64,000 nucleotides of DNA. Source: Inhella crocodyli. GTDB taxonomy: Bacteria > Pseudomonadota > Gammaproteobacteria > Burkholderiales > Burkholderiaceae_C. The translations under genes were made by a program, and so were the position numbers. The notes below the pieces were generated by a model. It was not told the DNA's origin. It ran no database searches and worked only from the letters and a program-made list of their open reading frames with translations. Position 1 is the first letter of the stretch. Every line of letters begins with the position of its first letter. Below are positions 63,677 through 64,000 of this stretch, piece after piece. The stretch covers positions 992,001 through 1,056,000 of the forward strand of contig NZ_SACM01000001.1 in NCBI RefSeq assembly GCF_004004565.1. Direction: 5' to 3'.

Positions 63677-64000
63677 ACCCGGCATCCGCTGGCCCGCGCG
63701 CCTGGCCCTGACGGCCACGGCGGCGCCCGGCGACGCCATCGCCACCCGCGCGCACGCCGAGCACGACGGGCCGCTGCGCCTGCTCAAGACGCTCTACCCC
63801 GAAGGCCCGGGCGTGGCCCACGCCGTGCTGGTGCACCCGCCCGGCGGGCTCGTGGGTGGCGACCGGCTCGACGTCCAGCTGCACGTGCAGCCCGGCGCCC
63901 ACCTGCTGGCCACCACCCCCGCCGCCACCCGCTACTACCGCAGCGTGCAAGGCGAAGCGGTGCAGGCCGTTCACGCCCGCGTGGCTCCCGGCGCGCGCCT
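63666..64000 (+). CDS. ureD: Urease accessory protein UreD/UreH (partial, 3' end off the window)
   Basis: About 111 N-terminal residues are visible before the right edge. The text [76 protein letters not shown] is the UreD signature, including HPPGG and [17 protein letters not shown]. The best start is TTG at 63666, overlapping the ureG stop by 11 bases; no ATG is available before the conserved region. UreD is the scaffold for nickel insertion with UreF and UreG. Placement at the end, after ureG, differs from the common ureD-first order of relatives. Confidence 0.92.
   Translation, partial: MQREPGIRWPARLALTATAAPGDAIATRAHAEHDGPLRLLKTLYPEGPGVAHAVLVHPPGGLVGGDRLDVQLHVQPGAHLLATTPAATRYYRSVQGEAVQAVHARVAPGAR

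Overview
The window is high-GC, densely packed chromosomal DNA. It looks like a betaproteobacterium of the order Burkholderiales, in the Comamonadaceae / Rubrivivax-Leptothrix-Roseateles neighbourhood. The signs are a 67-residue omega subunit, the hemC-hemD-hemX-hemY order, a pssA-leuA pair, linked urt and ure clusters, and hopanoid hpnCDE genes. Almost everything is housekeeping. I see no insertion sequence, prophage, CRISPR array or rRNA, and no gap above about 300 bases is empty.

Layout: (1) 1-4334: ispH (runs off the left edge) and fkpB, divergent from radC and an Smr-domain gene. Next comes a tightly overlapping leftward unit of a diguanylate cyclase, a MinD/FlhG-like ATPase and a truncated haemoglobin. 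(2) 4479-7077: chemotaxis adaptation genes cheR, cheD, cheB. (3) 7087-11521: a leftward unit of Ser/Thr kinase, PP2C phosphatase, rph, rdgB and hemW. (4) 11560-16183: yicC, gmk, rpoZ, a terminator and bifunctional spoT, facing greB. (5) Two identical tRNA-Arg genes, then hemCDXY, divergent from ppc. (6) 23550-31791: a small secreted protein, a 7TM diguanylate cyclase coupled to an MpaB/rubber-oxygenase-like protein, a nitronate monooxygenase, a long acyl-CoA dehydrogenase and etfBA. (7) murI, a tRNA cluster (Gly, Cys, Gly, Leu), then the proteostasis genes lon, clpX, clpP and tig, and tRNA-Leu. (8) An RND pump with its adaptor, divergent from hpnC-hpnD-hpnE (squalene synthesis) and an overlapping IclR regulator; then pbpG. 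(9) leuA, preceded by a leucine-rich leader peptide and an attenuator, and pssA. (10) The urea transporter urtABCDE, divergent from ureA-ureJ-ureB-ureC-amidase-ureE-ureF-ureG-ureD (ureD runs off the right edge).

The most informative non-coding signals are two. The 245-bp urtA/ureA divergent region carries back-to-back sigma-54 promoters around two NtrC-like sites, giving joint nitrogen control of urea uptake and hydrolysis. The leuA leader encodes a 17-residue peptide with a Leu-Leu-Leu-Ala-Leu run containing two CTA codons, followed by a terminator directly before leuA. Other items are a 24-bp TetR-type palindrome before etfB, a 17-bp palindrome between hemC and ppc, a heat-shock-like promoter before lon, and a terminator inside the tRNA cluster. 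All calls were read from sequence by eye; no database search was run.
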